From Glaciecola sp. KUL10 (GTDB taxonomy: Bacteria > Pseudomonadota > Gammaproteobacteria > Enterobacterales > Alteromonadaceae), in contig NZ_BGNG01000001.1 of assembly GCF_003203515.1 (NCBI RefSeq), positions 372,001-436,000 on the forward strand: DNA of 64,000 nt. Reading direction: 5' to 3'. A program made the position numbers and the translations under genes. The first letter of the stretch is position 1. The number at the start of each line of letters is the position of its first letter. Below are positions 25,982 through 36,834 of this stretch, piece by piece. The notes beneath the pieces were generated by a model. The model was not told the DNA's origin. It made no database searches and was given only the letters and a program-made list of their open reading frames with translations.

Positions 25982-28369
25982 CTATTCTCTCAATGATGCA
26001 CTAAAGTGTTGTTTTAACGAGTTAATCACTATATCGACAGATTTTTGAATTTCTGCATCTTCAAGTGTTCGTTCTAAATTTTGCAAACTTAAAGAAAGTG
26101 CCAAACTCTTATACCCAGGTTCAATACCTTTACCTTGGTAAACATCAAATAAGTTTAGGTCAATCAAGTCGTCGATGCCAATTTTTTCGATAGTTTTTAA
26201 TAATTTACCTATCTCAACATCTTCTTTTACTGTAACAGCAATATCTCTTCGATTCACTGGAAATTTAGATATTTTTGATGCTTGCGGCAAATTTCTTGTG
26301 GAAATATTAACCAAATCCAACTCAAATGCAAATGTTCTGCCGTTCAAACCCATCGGTTTTTCGAGTTTCGGATGAATCGCACCCAAAAAGCCAAGCAATA
26401 AATCACCTTTATACACTGCAGCAGACTGACCTGGATGCAAAGCACTATGAGTTTCTTTTCTGAATTCAATATCTTGTGAATTGAACATGAACGATAACAA
26501 TGACTCAACGTGTGCTTTAACGTCAAAGAAGTCAAGTGGCTTGGTGTCGATAGACCAGTGTTCTGAAGCTGTGTTACCTGATAACACACCCGCAATTGTT
26601 GCGCGTTGGTTGACACCTGTTTTTTCATTCTCGTCTGGTAAAAATCTCAAACCGGTTTCAAATAACTTAACATTAGCCTGCTGTCGTTTTTGGTTATACG
26701 ACATAGCAGTCAGTAAACCAGGCAACAAACTCACTCTCATTACAGACATATCCGCTGAGATAGGATGGGGTAATGTCAGCCCAACTAGTTCTGGAAACAT
26801 TAATGACTGCTTTTTAGGATCGACAAACGAATAAGTAATTGCTTCCTGATAACCAAAGTCAGTTAATAGATGCTTAAAACGACTGCCTGAGATAGATGCT
26901 TCTGACGCATCACACATTTCTAACTTAGCGGTAGGCGCAATATTAGGGATATTGTTATAGCCAAATACTCGGGCAACCTCTTCGATGAGGTCCTCTTCAA
27001 TACTGATGTCGAAACGATAGGTTGGCACAGTTACTGTCCAAGCATCATTTGAATAAACAGGTGTTAAACCAAGTCGTTGTAAAATATCACTGACTCTGGA
27101 GCCGTCGATATCAATACCTAATACACGTTTTAGTCGAGATGCTCGCAACGTTAATTCGATTGGCTTAGGTAAATATTCATCAGATTTAGCTTCAATAACT
27201 GGCCCAACATCACCACCGACAATATCGGTTAATAGTTGCGTCGCTCGTTGCATTGCCTGCATTTGTAACGATGGATCTACACCACGCTCGTAGCGATGAG
27301 AAGCATCAGTATGAAGGCCATACTGCCTTGCCTTACCCAAGATAGCATCAGGAGCAAAAAAAGCACTTTCTAAGAATATACTAGTTGTTGTAGAAGTCAC
27401 ACCTGACGCTAAGCCACCAAATACACCCGCCATTGCGAGTGCTTTCTCTTGGTCTGCTATCACCAGTGTGTTCTCTTTTAATTCGACTTCACTTTCGTCT
27501 AACAACACAAGTCTTTCACCGGCAGTTGCCATACGAACCTCAACACTTCCCGACAACACGTCATTATCAAACGCATGCATTGGATGTCCCATTTCAAGCA
27601 ATACGAAATTAGTCACGTCAACAACAGCATCGATGCTTCTGATCCCACTTCTACGTAACTTCTCTTGCATCCATAACGGAGAGGGCTGAGAAAGGTCTAC
27701 GTTTGTAATCACTCGCCCCAGATACCTTGGGCATGCCTGCGGCGCGCTTAGTGTAATGTCTCTCGAAGTTTCAGTTGTACTCTCTACGTCCTTGATGGTT
27801 GGTTCAACAACATCTAATTGGTTTAATACACCGACTTCTCGTGCAACACCTTTAATACCAAGACAATCTGCCCGGTTAGGTGTTAGATCAATCTCAATTG
27901 CTTTGTCATTAAGTGATAGAAAATCTCGGATGTCTTCACCAATTGGGGAATCACTTGGTAACTCTATGATACCGCTGTGGTCTTCCCCCATTCCTAACTC
28001 AGAAAAGCTACACAGCATGCCAAACGAAGGTTGCCCTCTGAGTTTAGCTTTCTTTATTTTAAAGTTACCTGGCAAAATTGCGCCGACTTTAGCAACCGCG
28101 ACTTTTAAGCCGCTTCTGCAATTTGGTGCCCCACAAACGATGTCGAGTAACTCGTTTTCACCGACGTTAACTTTTGTAACCTGTAGTTTATCTGCGTCAG
28201 GGTGTTGACCACACTCAACCACTTCCCCGACAACAACACCTGAAAAATCTTCTGCAATACTAGCTACATCATCAACCTCAAGCCCAGCCATACTAAGCTG
28301 CTCAGATAAATCATTTGTTGAAATTGAAGGATTAACCCACTCTCTTAACCACTTTTCACTGAATTTCAT
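25982..28369 (-). CDS. pheT: Phenylalanyl-tRNA synthetase beta subunit
   Basis: A 795-residue beta chain, the same length as in E. coli. An N-terminal tRNA-binding domain (residues ~40-150) carries HPDADKLQVTKVNVG. The B3/B4 editing region follows and DLTPNRADCLG lies near residue 160. The B5 domain is in the middle, and the C-terminal FDX-ACB anticodon-binding domain has KFPVNRRDIAVTV. Together with PheS it forms the alpha2beta2 enzyme that charges tRNA-Phe. It starts 13 bases after pheS and ends 4 bases before ihfA. Confidence 0.98.
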   Translation of the reverse strand: MKFSEKWLREWVNPSISTNDLSEQLSMAGLEVDDVASIAEDFSGVVVGEVVECGQHPDADKLQVTKVNVGENELLDIVCGAPNCRSGLKVAVAKVGAILPGNFKIKKAKLRGQPSFGMLCSFSELGMGEDHSGIIELPSDSPIGEDIRDFLSLNDKAIEIDLTPNRADCLGIKGVAREVGVLNQLDVVEPTIKDVESTTETSRDITLSAPQACPRYLGRVITNVDLSQPSPLWMQEKLRRSGIRSIDAVVDVTNFVLLEMGHPMHAFDNDVLSGSVEVRMATAGERLVLLDESEVELKENTLVIADQEKALAMAGVFGGLASGVTSTTTSIFLESAFFAPDAILGKARQYGLHTDASHRYERGVDPSLQMQAMQRATQLLTDIVGGDVGPVIEAKSDEYLPKPIELTLRASRLKRVLGIDIDGSRVSDILQRLGLTPVYSNDAWTVTVPTYRFDISIEEDLIEEVARVFGYNNIPNIAPTAKLEMCDASEASISGSRFKHLLTDFGYQEAITYSFVDPKKQSLMFPELVGLTLPHPISADMSVMRVSLLPGLLTAMSYNQKRQQANVKLFETGLRFLPDENEKTGVNQRATIAGVLSGNTASEHWSIDTKPLDFFDVKAHVESLLSFMFNSQDIEFRKETHSALHPGQSAAVYKGDLLLGFLGAIHPKLEKPMGLNGRTFAFELDLVNISTRNLPQASKISKFPVNRRDIAVTVKEDVEIGKLLKTIEKIGIDDLIDLNLFDVYQGKGIEPGYKSLALSLSLQNLERTLEDAEIQKSVDIVINSLKQHFSASLRE

Positions 28370-28382
28370 TAATTACTCTGTC

Positions 28383-29411
<1,029 letters not shown>

Positions 29412-29722
29412 TCAATAGATATCTAAACCCTGCATTTTACATGCTTTTTAAGTATTTTAGCTAACTTATTTTCTCAAATATTGGTGTAATTGATGTAGCT
29501 CAATGTTTAATTAATCACAATGTGTTATTTCTATATACTGACCGAGATAAAATTTGTTGGACACCGACGCTATAGTACGTGTCTAGGTCTATTAGCACAG
29601 GCAAGCTCTTAGAAAACGCAGTTTTTCGTTACTTTTGTAATCATTTAAACTGAATACAAGTGAGCTTTAGCGTTTATATGCCTGTAAACATAACTAATGT
29701 ATAAACAAAGTTGAACTGAATA

Positions 29723-30049
29723 TTGGAATTACCAAGACTCATATTCGCCTCGCCGATCGTCACTGAAATGATTCTCCCAATGTTAGATGTTAATTTGGGT
29801 AACAGTGACGAAATTAGAAGCTTGAACCAGAACGGTTTAGATCGATATGAACGTATGAAAAATGGCGAATGGTTTCAAATGCTTCAACCGGTATACAATC
29901 CCTTTTTTCTATGCAGCGCACTGACAGAAAGTGGATTTACCCTGCTATTTGTAAACCAATCAATATATATTTTTTCAGTAGATGGTAGTCAAGAGGCTTT
30001 AACAAATTATATGCAAGCTAAACCGCTACTGCTCGCTAACAACATCTAA
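29723..30049 (+). CDS. Hypothetical protein, orphan
   Basis: A possible 108-residue protein on the opposite strand to all neighbours, between pheS and rplT. It starts with a TTG without a clear ribosome-binding site; an ATG at 29768 is an alternative. The sequence is mixed hydrophobic, with an FLLF-type strand near residues 70-85, and shows no signal peptide and no motif I know. It ends just before the rplT terminator, whose hairpin could also end its transcript. Whether it is a real gene is open. Confidence 0.45.
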   Translation: MELPRLIFASPIVTEMILPMLDVNLGNSDEIRSLNQNGLDRYERMKNGEWFQMLQPVYNPFFLCSALTESGFTLLFVNQSIYIFSVDGSQEALTNYMQAKPLLLANNI

Positions 30050-30072
30050 TTGCGATTTATGCTTTGTGAAAA

Positions 30073-30104
30073 GAAAAAGGCGAAGCATCCTGCTTCGCCT
30101 TTCC
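30073..30104. terminator. Terminator after rplT, probably bidirectional
   Basis: AAAGGCGAAGCA and TGCTTCGCCTTT form a 12-bp stem with a 3-base loop. In the minus direction TTTTTCTTTT follows, giving a strong intrinsic terminator for thrS-infC-rpmI-rplT. The plus-strand reading has a short T run and could end the orphan gene's transcript. Confidence 0.88.
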
Positions 30105-30134
30105 CAAAAGAACTTAAACTGGGTTAAATAGATT

Positions 30135-30494
<360 letters not shown>

Positions 30495-30514
30495 TCAGTC
30501 TCCTATTCTAAACG

Positions 30515-30712
30515 TTATACGTATGGCAACATACGTTGAATCAACTTAGTATCATTATCATGAACTAGTTTTTTCGCACGTAGATGACGTTTACGCTTAG
30601 TACTTTTCTTGGTCAAAATGTGACGCAAGTGAGACTGCTTGCTTTTAAAGCGACCTGAAGCTGTTTTTCTAAAACGCTTCGCGGCTCCGCTATTACTTTT
30701 CATTTTAGGCAT
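30515..30712 (-). CDS. rpmI: Ribosomal protein L35
   Basis: A 65-residue basic protein starting [17 protein letters not shown], the invariant L35 N-terminus. The start at 30712 is supported by GGAG 8 bases upstream. A longer in-frame reading to 30742 would add ten residues foreign to the family. The 114-base gap to infC at 30713-30826 is where L20 binds in E. coli; I could not trace the pseudoknot by eye. Confidence 0.97.
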   Translation of the reverse strand: MPKMKSNSGAAKRFRKTASGRFKSKQSHLRHILTKKSTKRKRHLRAKKLVHDNDTKLIQRMLPYV

Positions 30713-30826
30713 TGCTAAAACTCCGCATTGTTTAAAGTCCAAAGAGGTTGCAGACCCTTTTGGATAGTTACATTTAGCAGCAAGGTGACCTATTGTTGTG
30801 CAGACAATGTGTACTTTAGACCGTTA

Positions 30827-31366
30827 CTACTTCTTAATTGGGGCAAGCACCATGATCATTTGACGACCCTCTACCCTATTAGGGAAAGACTCGCAGTTGG
30901 CAATGTCTTCTAAATCCGTTCTAACACGTTTTAGCAATTCAATGCCGATCTCTTGGTGGGCCATTTCACGTCCGCGAAAACGAATCGTGACTTTAGCCTT
31001 ATCACCGCCTTCTAGAAAGCGACGCAGGTTGCGCAGTTTTACCTGGTAATCGCCTTCATCAGTGCCAGGGCGAAATTTAATCTCCTTGACCTGAATTTGC
31101 TTTTGTTTCTTTTTCTGTTCCTTTTGTTCTTTGCTCTTTTCGAACAAGAACTTCCCGTAATCCATTACTTTACATACGGGTGGAGCTGCATTGGGGCTAA
31201 TTTCCACTAAGTCTAGGTTGGCGTCATCTGCCACTGCTTGAGCTTCTGATAACGTCACGATGCCGGCTTGTTCACCGTCTTTACCGATTAAACGGACTTC
31301 TGTGGCTGTAATTTCTTCATTGATGCGAGCTTTGTCGCTGTTAGCCTTATTATTAGCGCCTTTAAT
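30827..31366 (-). CDS. infC: Translation initiation factor IF-3 with an AUU start
   Basis: A 179-residue IF-3 (E. coli 180). [17 protein letters not shown] marks the N-terminal domain, and [19 protein letters not shown] followed by [10 protein letters not shown] marks the C-terminal domain. The start is taken as ATT at 31364-31366: GGAGG lies 8 bases upstream and the next codons, AAA GGC, give the KG start of E. coli IF-3, which also uses AUU. An ATG two codons earlier is only 2 bases from the GGAGG, too close. The rare start lets IF-3 limit its own synthesis. The gene follows thrS by 85 bases. Confidence 0.93.
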   Translation of the reverse strand: MKGANNKANSDKARINEEITATEVRLIGKDGEQAGIVTLSEAQAVADDANLDLVEISPNAAPPVCKVMDYGKFLFEKSKEQKEQKKKQKQIQVKEIKFRPGTDEGDYQVKLRNLRRFLEGGDKAKVTIRFRGREMAHQEIGIELLKRVRTDLEDIANCESFPNRVEGRQMIMVLAPIKK

Positions 31367-31451
31367 TTGCATTTCCTCCAAAACATTAAAAGATGTCGAA
31401 CGCCATTAGACGCTCGAAGACCGCATATTATACTGATAAAAATAATTCCCG

Positions 31452-33368
31452 CTATGGAATTTTTTTACTTTTCACTTCTTCAGTCAATAAATCGATCAGA
31501 TCTGAGACCGACATAGTGCCTAAATCGACTCCTTTTCGAGTACGAACAGCGACCATACCAGACTCTTTTTCTTTTTCGCCAATCACGATCATGTAAGGCA
31601 CTTTACGTAAGGTGTGTTCGCGAATCTTAAAGCCTATTTTCTCGTTGCGAAGATCTTGTTTGACTCTGATATCGGCTGCAGCCAATTGTGCTGCAACATC
31701 CTTGACGTATTCAGCTTGACTATCTGTGATATTCGCAATCACGATTTGCGTGGGCGCTAACCACAATGGGAAAGCACCCGCAAACTCTTCGGTGAGGATA
31801 CCTATAAAGCGTTCGAGAGAACCCAAAATCGCTCGGTGGATCATCACGGGTACTTTTCGTTCTCCATCTTCGGCAACATAAGTAGAACCCAATCGACCAG
31901 GCATAGAGAAATCAAGCTGTACGGTTCCGCACTGCCATGCTCTATCTAAGCAATCGTAAAGTGTAAATTCAATTTTAGGACCGTAAAAAGCGCCCTCGCC
32001 CGGCAGATAAGAAAAATCAATACCACTTGCCGTTAACGCATCAGCGAGGGCTTTTTCAGATTTATCCCATACTTCGTCTGCGCCAACTCGTTTTTCAGGA
32101 CGCGTTGAAAGCTTGACTACAATGTTTTTAAAACCAAAGGCTTCATAAGTGTCATACACCATTTTAATACAATCGGTAACTTCTTGTTGTATTTGGTCTT
32201 CTGTACAAAAGATATGCGCATCATCTTGTGTAAATCCGCGCACACGCATTAGTCCATGCAGTGCACCGCTGGGTTCATTTCGATGACAACATCCAAATTC
32301 AGCCATTTTTAAAGGCAGATCACGGTAAGATTTTAGACCTTGATTAAATATTTGAACGTGGCCTGGGCAATTCATTGGTTTAATGGCATATTCACGCTTT
32401 TCTGATTCGGTGGTGAACATATTTTCTGCGTATTTATCCCAATGGCCAGACTTTTCCCAGAGGGTGCGATCCATCATTAACGGACCTTTTACTTCGTCAT
32501 AACCATATTCGCGCAGTTTAACACGCACAAATTTTTCTAATTCAGTGTAGATGGTCCAACCGTCGTTATGCCAAAAAACCATGCCCGGCGCTTCTTCTTG
32601 CCAATGCCATAGATCTAGTGTTTTGCCAATTTTACGGTGATCACGCTTTTCCGCTTCTTCCAAGCGATTCAGATAAGATTTAAGCTGCTTTTTGTCAGCC
32701 CAAGCTGTGCCGTAGATACGCTGCAGCATTTTGTTTTCGCTATTACCGCGCCAATAAGCGCCAGCAACTTTCATTAATTTGAAGTGTTGGCAGAACTTCA
32801 TACTAGGTACGTGTGGTCCGCGACACATATCAATATATTCTTCGTGATGATACAAACCAGGCTTATCATCTTTTTCGATGTTTTCATCGAGTATTTGAAT
32901 TTTATAGCTTTCGCCACGCGATTCGAAAGTATCTCGCGCTTCTTGCCAAGACACTACCTTCTTAACCACTGGATAACTTGTTTTAGCCAATTCCAGCATG
33001 CGTTTTTCTATTTTTGCTAAGGCTTCATCGTTTAATGGCTCATCCAAATCAACATCGTAGTAAAATCCATTGTCGATCGTCGGCCCGATTGCCATTTTTA
33101 CATCTGGATATAATTGCTTTATCGCATGACCAATAAGATGCGCGCACGAATGACGGATGATTTCTAATCCTTCGTCGTCTTTAGCAGTGATTATCTGAAG
33201 AGTTGAATCATCGGTAATTAAGTCACAAGCATCGGCTAACTTGCCGTTAATTTTTCCGGCAACAGTTGCTTTTGCTAGGCCTGGGCCAATGTCTTGAGCA
33301 ACATCTAAAATCGAAACAGCTTGCGAGAATTCACGCTTGCTTCCGTCGGGAAGAGTAATGACTGGCAT
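31452..33368 (-). CDS. thrS: Threonyl-tRNA synthetase
   Basis: A 638-residue class II synthetase (E. coli 642). An N-terminal TGS domain starts [14 protein letters not shown]. The editing domain carries [10 protein letters not shown] and, later, DMCRGPHVP. The catalytic core has the zinc ligand region [11 protein letters not shown] and motif 2 [15 protein letters not shown]. The C-terminal anticodon-binding domain starts near [11 protein letters not shown]. The start at 33368 has AAGGA about 6 bases upstream; eight further in-frame upstream residues look like leader. In E. coli, ThrRS represses its own mRNA through tRNA-like leader hairpins. Confidence 0.98.
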   Translation of the reverse strand: MPVITLPDGSKREFSQAVSILDVAQDIGPGLAKATVAGKINGKLADACDLITDDSTLQIITAKDDEGLEIIRHSCAHLIGHAIKQLYPDVKMAIGPTIDNGFYYDVDLDEPLNDEALAKIEKRMLELAKTSYPVVKKVVSWQEARDTFESRGESYKIQILDENIEKDDKPGLYHHEEYIDMCRGPHVPSMKFCQHFKLMKVAGAYWRGNSENKMLQRIYGTAWADKKQLKSYLNRLEEAEKRDHRKIGKTLDLWHWQEEAPGMVFWHNDGWTIYTELEKFVRVKLREYGYDEVKGPLMMDRTLWEKSGHWDKYAENMFTTESEKREYAIKPMNCPGHVQIFNQGLKSYRDLPLKMAEFGCCHRNEPSGALHGLMRVRGFTQDDAHIFCTEDQIQQEVTDCIKMVYDTYEAFGFKNIVVKLSTRPEKRVGADEVWDKSEKALADALTASGIDFSYLPGEGAFYGPKIEFTLYDCLDRAWQCGTVQLDFSMPGRLGSTYVAEDGERKVPVMIHRAILGSLERFIGILTEEFAGAFPLWLAPTQIVIANITDSQAEYVKDVAAQLAAADIRVKQDLRNEKIGFKIREHTLRKVPYMIVIGEKEKESGMVAVRTRKGVDLGTMSVSDLIDLLTEEVKSKKIP

Positions 33369-33377
33369 ATTTATCCT

Positions 33378-33407
33378 TGTCAGTGGTGACACCTACAATG
33401 TGCCACT
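33378..33407 (-). promoter_or_regulatory. Hairpin just upstream of the thrS ribosome-binding site
   Basis: On the minus strand AGTGG and CCACT form an outer stem and ACA/TGT an inner one, leaving a 7-base loop, like an anticodon arm. It ends a few bases before the AAGGA site of thrS. Position and size recall the E. coli thrS operator, but the loop does not show a threonine anticodon in the expected place. Confidence 0.3.
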
Positions 33408-33567
33408 TGATATTTTTTTGTAATAAAAGCGTACTAATCTAAAATGGATAAGACGCCTGAGTGTTTTCGGCGACGAATTATAACGACATGGTCAACTCGG
33501 ATGCAATCGGATCAAGAAAAGATATGCGAATACTTAGGCAAATAGACTCATTTAAAGGATATCTCAC

Positions 33568-34254
33568 TTGAAACAAAGCAAGTTGTTAGCTGGATTTTTG
33601 TTGACGATTAGTTTTGTTTTGTGTGCTGCTCAAAATAATGCGGAACTAGTTAACGTCAAAATCGTTAATCAACAATCAAGAATCAATGTAGTTGCTTCGA
33701 CTGTTGTTGCAATGACACCATCTGGATTCATAGGGTTACTGAACGAAACAGAAAATGACTGTTCATGGATTCATAATTGTGTATCTGTTTCATTCGAGCA
33801 AAATAATGAGACTTTAAGCTCTGCTGCTTCATCAAAAAATATTCAACGCGAAACTCAAAAGTGGCGGACCTTATTCAAGTCTCCATGGCCACTTAACAAA
33901 AGAGAAATGGTTTCTTATTCAAAGTATTCGGTCTCAGACAAAGGTGAAACACTTATCGAAATCATAGGAGACGATCAAGCAACAGCTAAATTTAAGAACA
34001 GCGTGTTAATCACTAACGTGCAGGCAAAATGGATTGTTTACCCGATAAACGAAACTCATTCAAAACTGACTTATATAGGGTTTGCTGATCCAGGAGGTAT
34101 TATTCCACGTTTCTTAATTGATAACATGTTGAAAACTGCTGCAGAAAATACGTTTTTAAACATAAGAGAAATTGCTCAGTTAAAGGCTCTTCAAAATACT
34201 CAAACAGATGAAAGATACGGCAATATTTCGCAGTCTCAAAGAAAAAATCGCTAG
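33568..34254 (+). CDS. START-domain exported protein
   Basis: A 228-residue protein with a signal peptide (KLLAGFLLTISFVLCAA, cleavage near residue 21). A START-like lipid-binding domain follows; WPLNKREMVSYSKYSV, near residue 110, and FADPGGIIPRFLIDNM, near residue 172, are typical. The TTG start has AAAGGAT about 8 bases upstream. It probably binds a lipid or hydrophobic ligand in the periplasm; the ligand is unknown. Its end overlaps the DUF3080 lipoprotein gene by 47 bases in another frame, which suggests coupled expression. Confidence 0.8.
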   Translation: MKQSKLLAGFLLTISFVLCAAQNNAELVNVKIVNQQSRINVVASTVVAMTPSGFIGLLNETENDCSWIHNCVSVSFEQNNETLSSAASSKNIQRETQKWRTLFKSPWPLNKREMVSYSKYSVSDKGETLIEIIGDDQATAKFKNSVLITNVQAKWIVYPINETHSKLTYIGFADPGGIIPRFLIDNMLKTAAENTFLNIREIAQLKALQNTQTDERYGNISQSQRKNR

Positions 34255-35326
34255 CGTTAAGTTACTTGGTTTTTACATCTTCTCAATCCTTGCATTGAGT
34301 GGCTGCTTCGATATGCAAAAGCTACCCAGTGCGCTAAATCTCTACGAGGAGCGACTCACAAATGTGCTAGGAATCGAAGTAGAGAACAAAGCTAGCGTAT
34401 CGATGCCGTTCCCAAATAGGACGAGTTTAGCGATAGACATACCCGAAATTGATATGAATTTGCGCGAGTTTTATGGTCTAAATGCCTGCCCAATTAAGCA
34501 TCTTATCGCGCAACGAAATACTGCGTTGGGAAAAATCCACCTACCTTCACAACGCTTTATATACGAAGTGGAAGTAATAAATACTCTATCACAATGTGTT
34601 AATTCATTAGGTCAACGAATCGACGAGAGCGATAATATTAATAGCTCGGAATTAAAAGAATTAACACTTATTCAGACTTGGTTATTGGCAAAACAAACTA
34701 GTTACCCGTTTAACTGGGCAAACCTCATCACGCAAAGTGAGGAAGCCTACCTTGCCCTAAACCAAACTGATGGTTTTTTAAACGGCAGCAACGAAGATCC
34801 AATTTCGTTAGCAATAATTGATTTGAGATACTTTTTGTCACTTAATCAACAGGCTAATAGGCAACACCCTCCTGTTGTTTTGATGGATGATGTTCAAGCG
34901 TTGGAGTCTCATTTACAGTCCATGCAAAATCACAGGTTTTATGCCAAGTTTTGGCGTTCATTGATGCTTACCGAACAGAGTATTTCTCGTTTAAACCTCG
35001 TGCTTGATAATGCACTACCGGCCTTTCAATGTCATTCAAGTTCTAAAAAGCAAGATTTTGATATTTTGCGTAACGTTTTCACAAAATTTTTTATTCAAGG
35101 CATCCAACCCATCGCCAGCGCGTTTAATAACTATCAATACAAATTAAGCCCATTGATAGATGAAATCGGACAACATCCAGACCTCCCTTATGACTTTAAA
35201 AGTCATATTAGTCAAAGACATAGATCATTGTTTGCAAGCTATACTCAAGCAATGAGCACACACATTCAACATTGGCAGCGCTTTTTTGCAAGATGCGCCG
35301 TCAGTCCTAAGAGTCTAGTTTCTTAG
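34208..35326 (+). CDS. DUF3080-family lipoprotein
   Basis: A 372-residue predicted lipoprotein. A positive N-terminus and a hydrophobic stretch end in the lipobox LSGC near residue 33. The mature part opens with a LNLYEERLTNVLGI-type helix and is Leu/Gln/Ser-rich and helical, as in the DUF3080 family of Vibrio, Shewanella and Alteromonas. The function is unknown. It starts inside the preceding START-domain gene, which places both products in one envelope-related unit. An internal start closer to the signal sequence is possible. Confidence 0.75.
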   Translation: MKDTAIFRSLKEKIASVKLLGFYIFSILALSGCFDMQKLPSALNLYEERLTNVLGIEVENKASVSMPFPNRTSLAIDIPEIDMNLREFYGLNACPIKHLIAQRNTALGKIHLPSQRFIYEVEVINTLSQCVNSLGQRIDESDNINSSELKELTLIQTWLLAKQTSYPFNWANLITQSEEAYLALNQTDGFLNGSNEDPISLAIIDLRYFLSLNQQANRQHPPVVLMDDVQALESHLQSMQNHRFYAKFWRSLMLTEQSISRLNLVLDNALPAFQCHSSSKKQDFDILRNVFTKFFIQGIQPIASAFNNYQYKLSPLIDEIGQHPDLPYDFKSHISQRHRSLFASYTQAMSTHIQHWQRFFARCAVSPKSLVS

Positions 35327-35490
35327 CCCTAGGTCAGATGCCTACATCAAAATTTTGAACATAATGTAAGAAATACTTTGCAAGAGAAACTTAATCGTTT
35401 AAGATAATTTGTAAATATATTGTGAACATTCCTAAAAATTCAAATAGTAAACGGTGAGTTCGCACTAATCATAATTTGGTAAACAAACAT

Positions 35491-36834
35491 ATGACTACAT
35501 TACACACAACAAAACCAACCATGTCATTTTGGCAAGTATGGAATATGTGTTTTGGTTTTTTCGGAATTCAATATGGCTTTGGATTGCAACAAGCTAATTT
35601 AAGCCCCATCTTCACCTACCACGGAGCTTCTTATGACCAGCTGCCTTTACTGTGGTTAGCCGGACCAGTGACGGGATTGTTAATCCAACCATTGGTAGGC
35701 GCTGTCAGCGATAGGACGTGGACGCGTTTTGGTCGGCGCAAACCATATTTTATGTGGGGAGCGTTGATTGGAAGTGTAGCGGTATTATTTATGCCCTACG
35801 TACCTGAACTTTGGATGGTAGTTGGATTGTTTTGGATCCTAGATGCAGGAATGAACACTGCCATGGAACCCTATCGAGCAATGGTAGGAGATATGGTTAA
35901 CCGCCCTCAACGTCCGTTCGCTTTTGCCCTACAAACATTCATGATTTCTGGTGGGCAAGTATTAGCGAGTTTAATGCCTGTGATAATGATTGCTTTTGGG
36001 GTTTCGGCTGTTACCGATGGGTCACAAATACCAGACATCGTAAAATACTCGTTTGTGATAGGGGTAGTGGTAATTCTTCTCACTGCAACATGGTCATTTT
36101 ATACGACCAAAGAATATCCTCCTGAGAACTTGCCTCAATTCGAAGCTGAAAACAAAGGAAAAGTATTAAAAAGTATTTTGCCTGATCTATGGTCAGCGCT
36201 TAAAGACATGCCAAGGTCCTTACGTCAACTCTGGTGGGTGAAACTGACTACTTGGTTTGGTCTACCACTTATGTGGCAGTATTTATCCTTATCAATAGCC
36301 TTTCATGTTTACAATGCCCCCACTCCCGAGAGTCCAGGGTTTGCAGAAGGTACTGCTCAAGGTGGAACCGCTTTTGCTGTCATGCATATCACCACTCTTT
36401 TCGCTTCATTCGTGATCGCAAAACTCATTCATAAGCTAGGCGACAATAGGGTATACGCTGTTTCTTTGGTCATTGGTGGAATCGGTTTTTTATCAATGCA
36501 GTTAACAACTGATCTTTACTTAACACTTGCTTGCATGTCGTTAGTTGGTATTGGTTGGGCAGGCGTCATAACTGTGCCATTTATAATGTGTGCGAACGTC
36601 GCCCCTGCACTCAGAATAGGCATATATATGGGCCTCTTAAATGCCATGATTTGCTTACCACAAATTCTAGAAATGACGACCATTGGGTTGATATACGATT
36701 CAGTTCTCGGTAGCGACCCACGCAATGCATTAGCACTATGTGGTGTGCTATTCATTGCTGGCGGTGCACTCGCACTCAGGATTAATACGGCTGCAGATAC
36801 TGCTAGAAGTCATGCACAGGAGTCACAAGCGTGA
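35491..36834 (+). CDS. SLC45-like MFS sugar transporter
   Basis: A ~447-residue twelve-helix transporter of the sucrose/maltose (SLC45/GPH-related) branch. The loop 2-3 motif reads AVSDRTWTRFGRRKPYFMWG and the helix-4/5 region MNTAMEPYRAMVGD. Family members move disaccharides with protons. Its stop codon overlaps the GTG start of the alpha-glucosidase gene (GTGA), so transport and cleavage of a maltose-type sugar are coupled in one operon. The start at 35491 (ATG) is preferred to the upstream TTG. An imperfect palindrome, CTTAATCGTTTAAG, lies near 35393 and could be an operator. Confidence 0.87.
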   Translation: MTTLHTTKPTMSFWQVWNMCFGFFGIQYGFGLQQANLSPIFTYHGASYDQLPLLWLAGPVTGLLIQPLVGAVSDRTWTRFGRRKPYFMWGALIGSVAVLFMPYVPELWMVVGLFWILDAGMNTAMEPYRAMVGDMVNRPQRPFAFALQTFMISGGQVLASLMPVIMIAFGVSAVTDGSQIPDIVKYSFVIGVVVILLTATWSFYTTKEYPPENLPQFEAENKGKVLKSILPDLWSALKDMPRSLRQLWWVKLTTWFGLPLMWQYLSLSIAFHVYNAPTPESPGFAEGTAQGGTAFAVMHITTLFASFVIAKLIHKLGDNRVYAVSLVIGGIGFLSMQLTTDLYLTLACMSLVGIGWAGVITVPFIMCANVAPALRIGIYMGLLNAMICLPQILEMTTIGLIYDSVLGSDPRNALALCGVLFIAGGALALRINTAADTARSHAQESQA

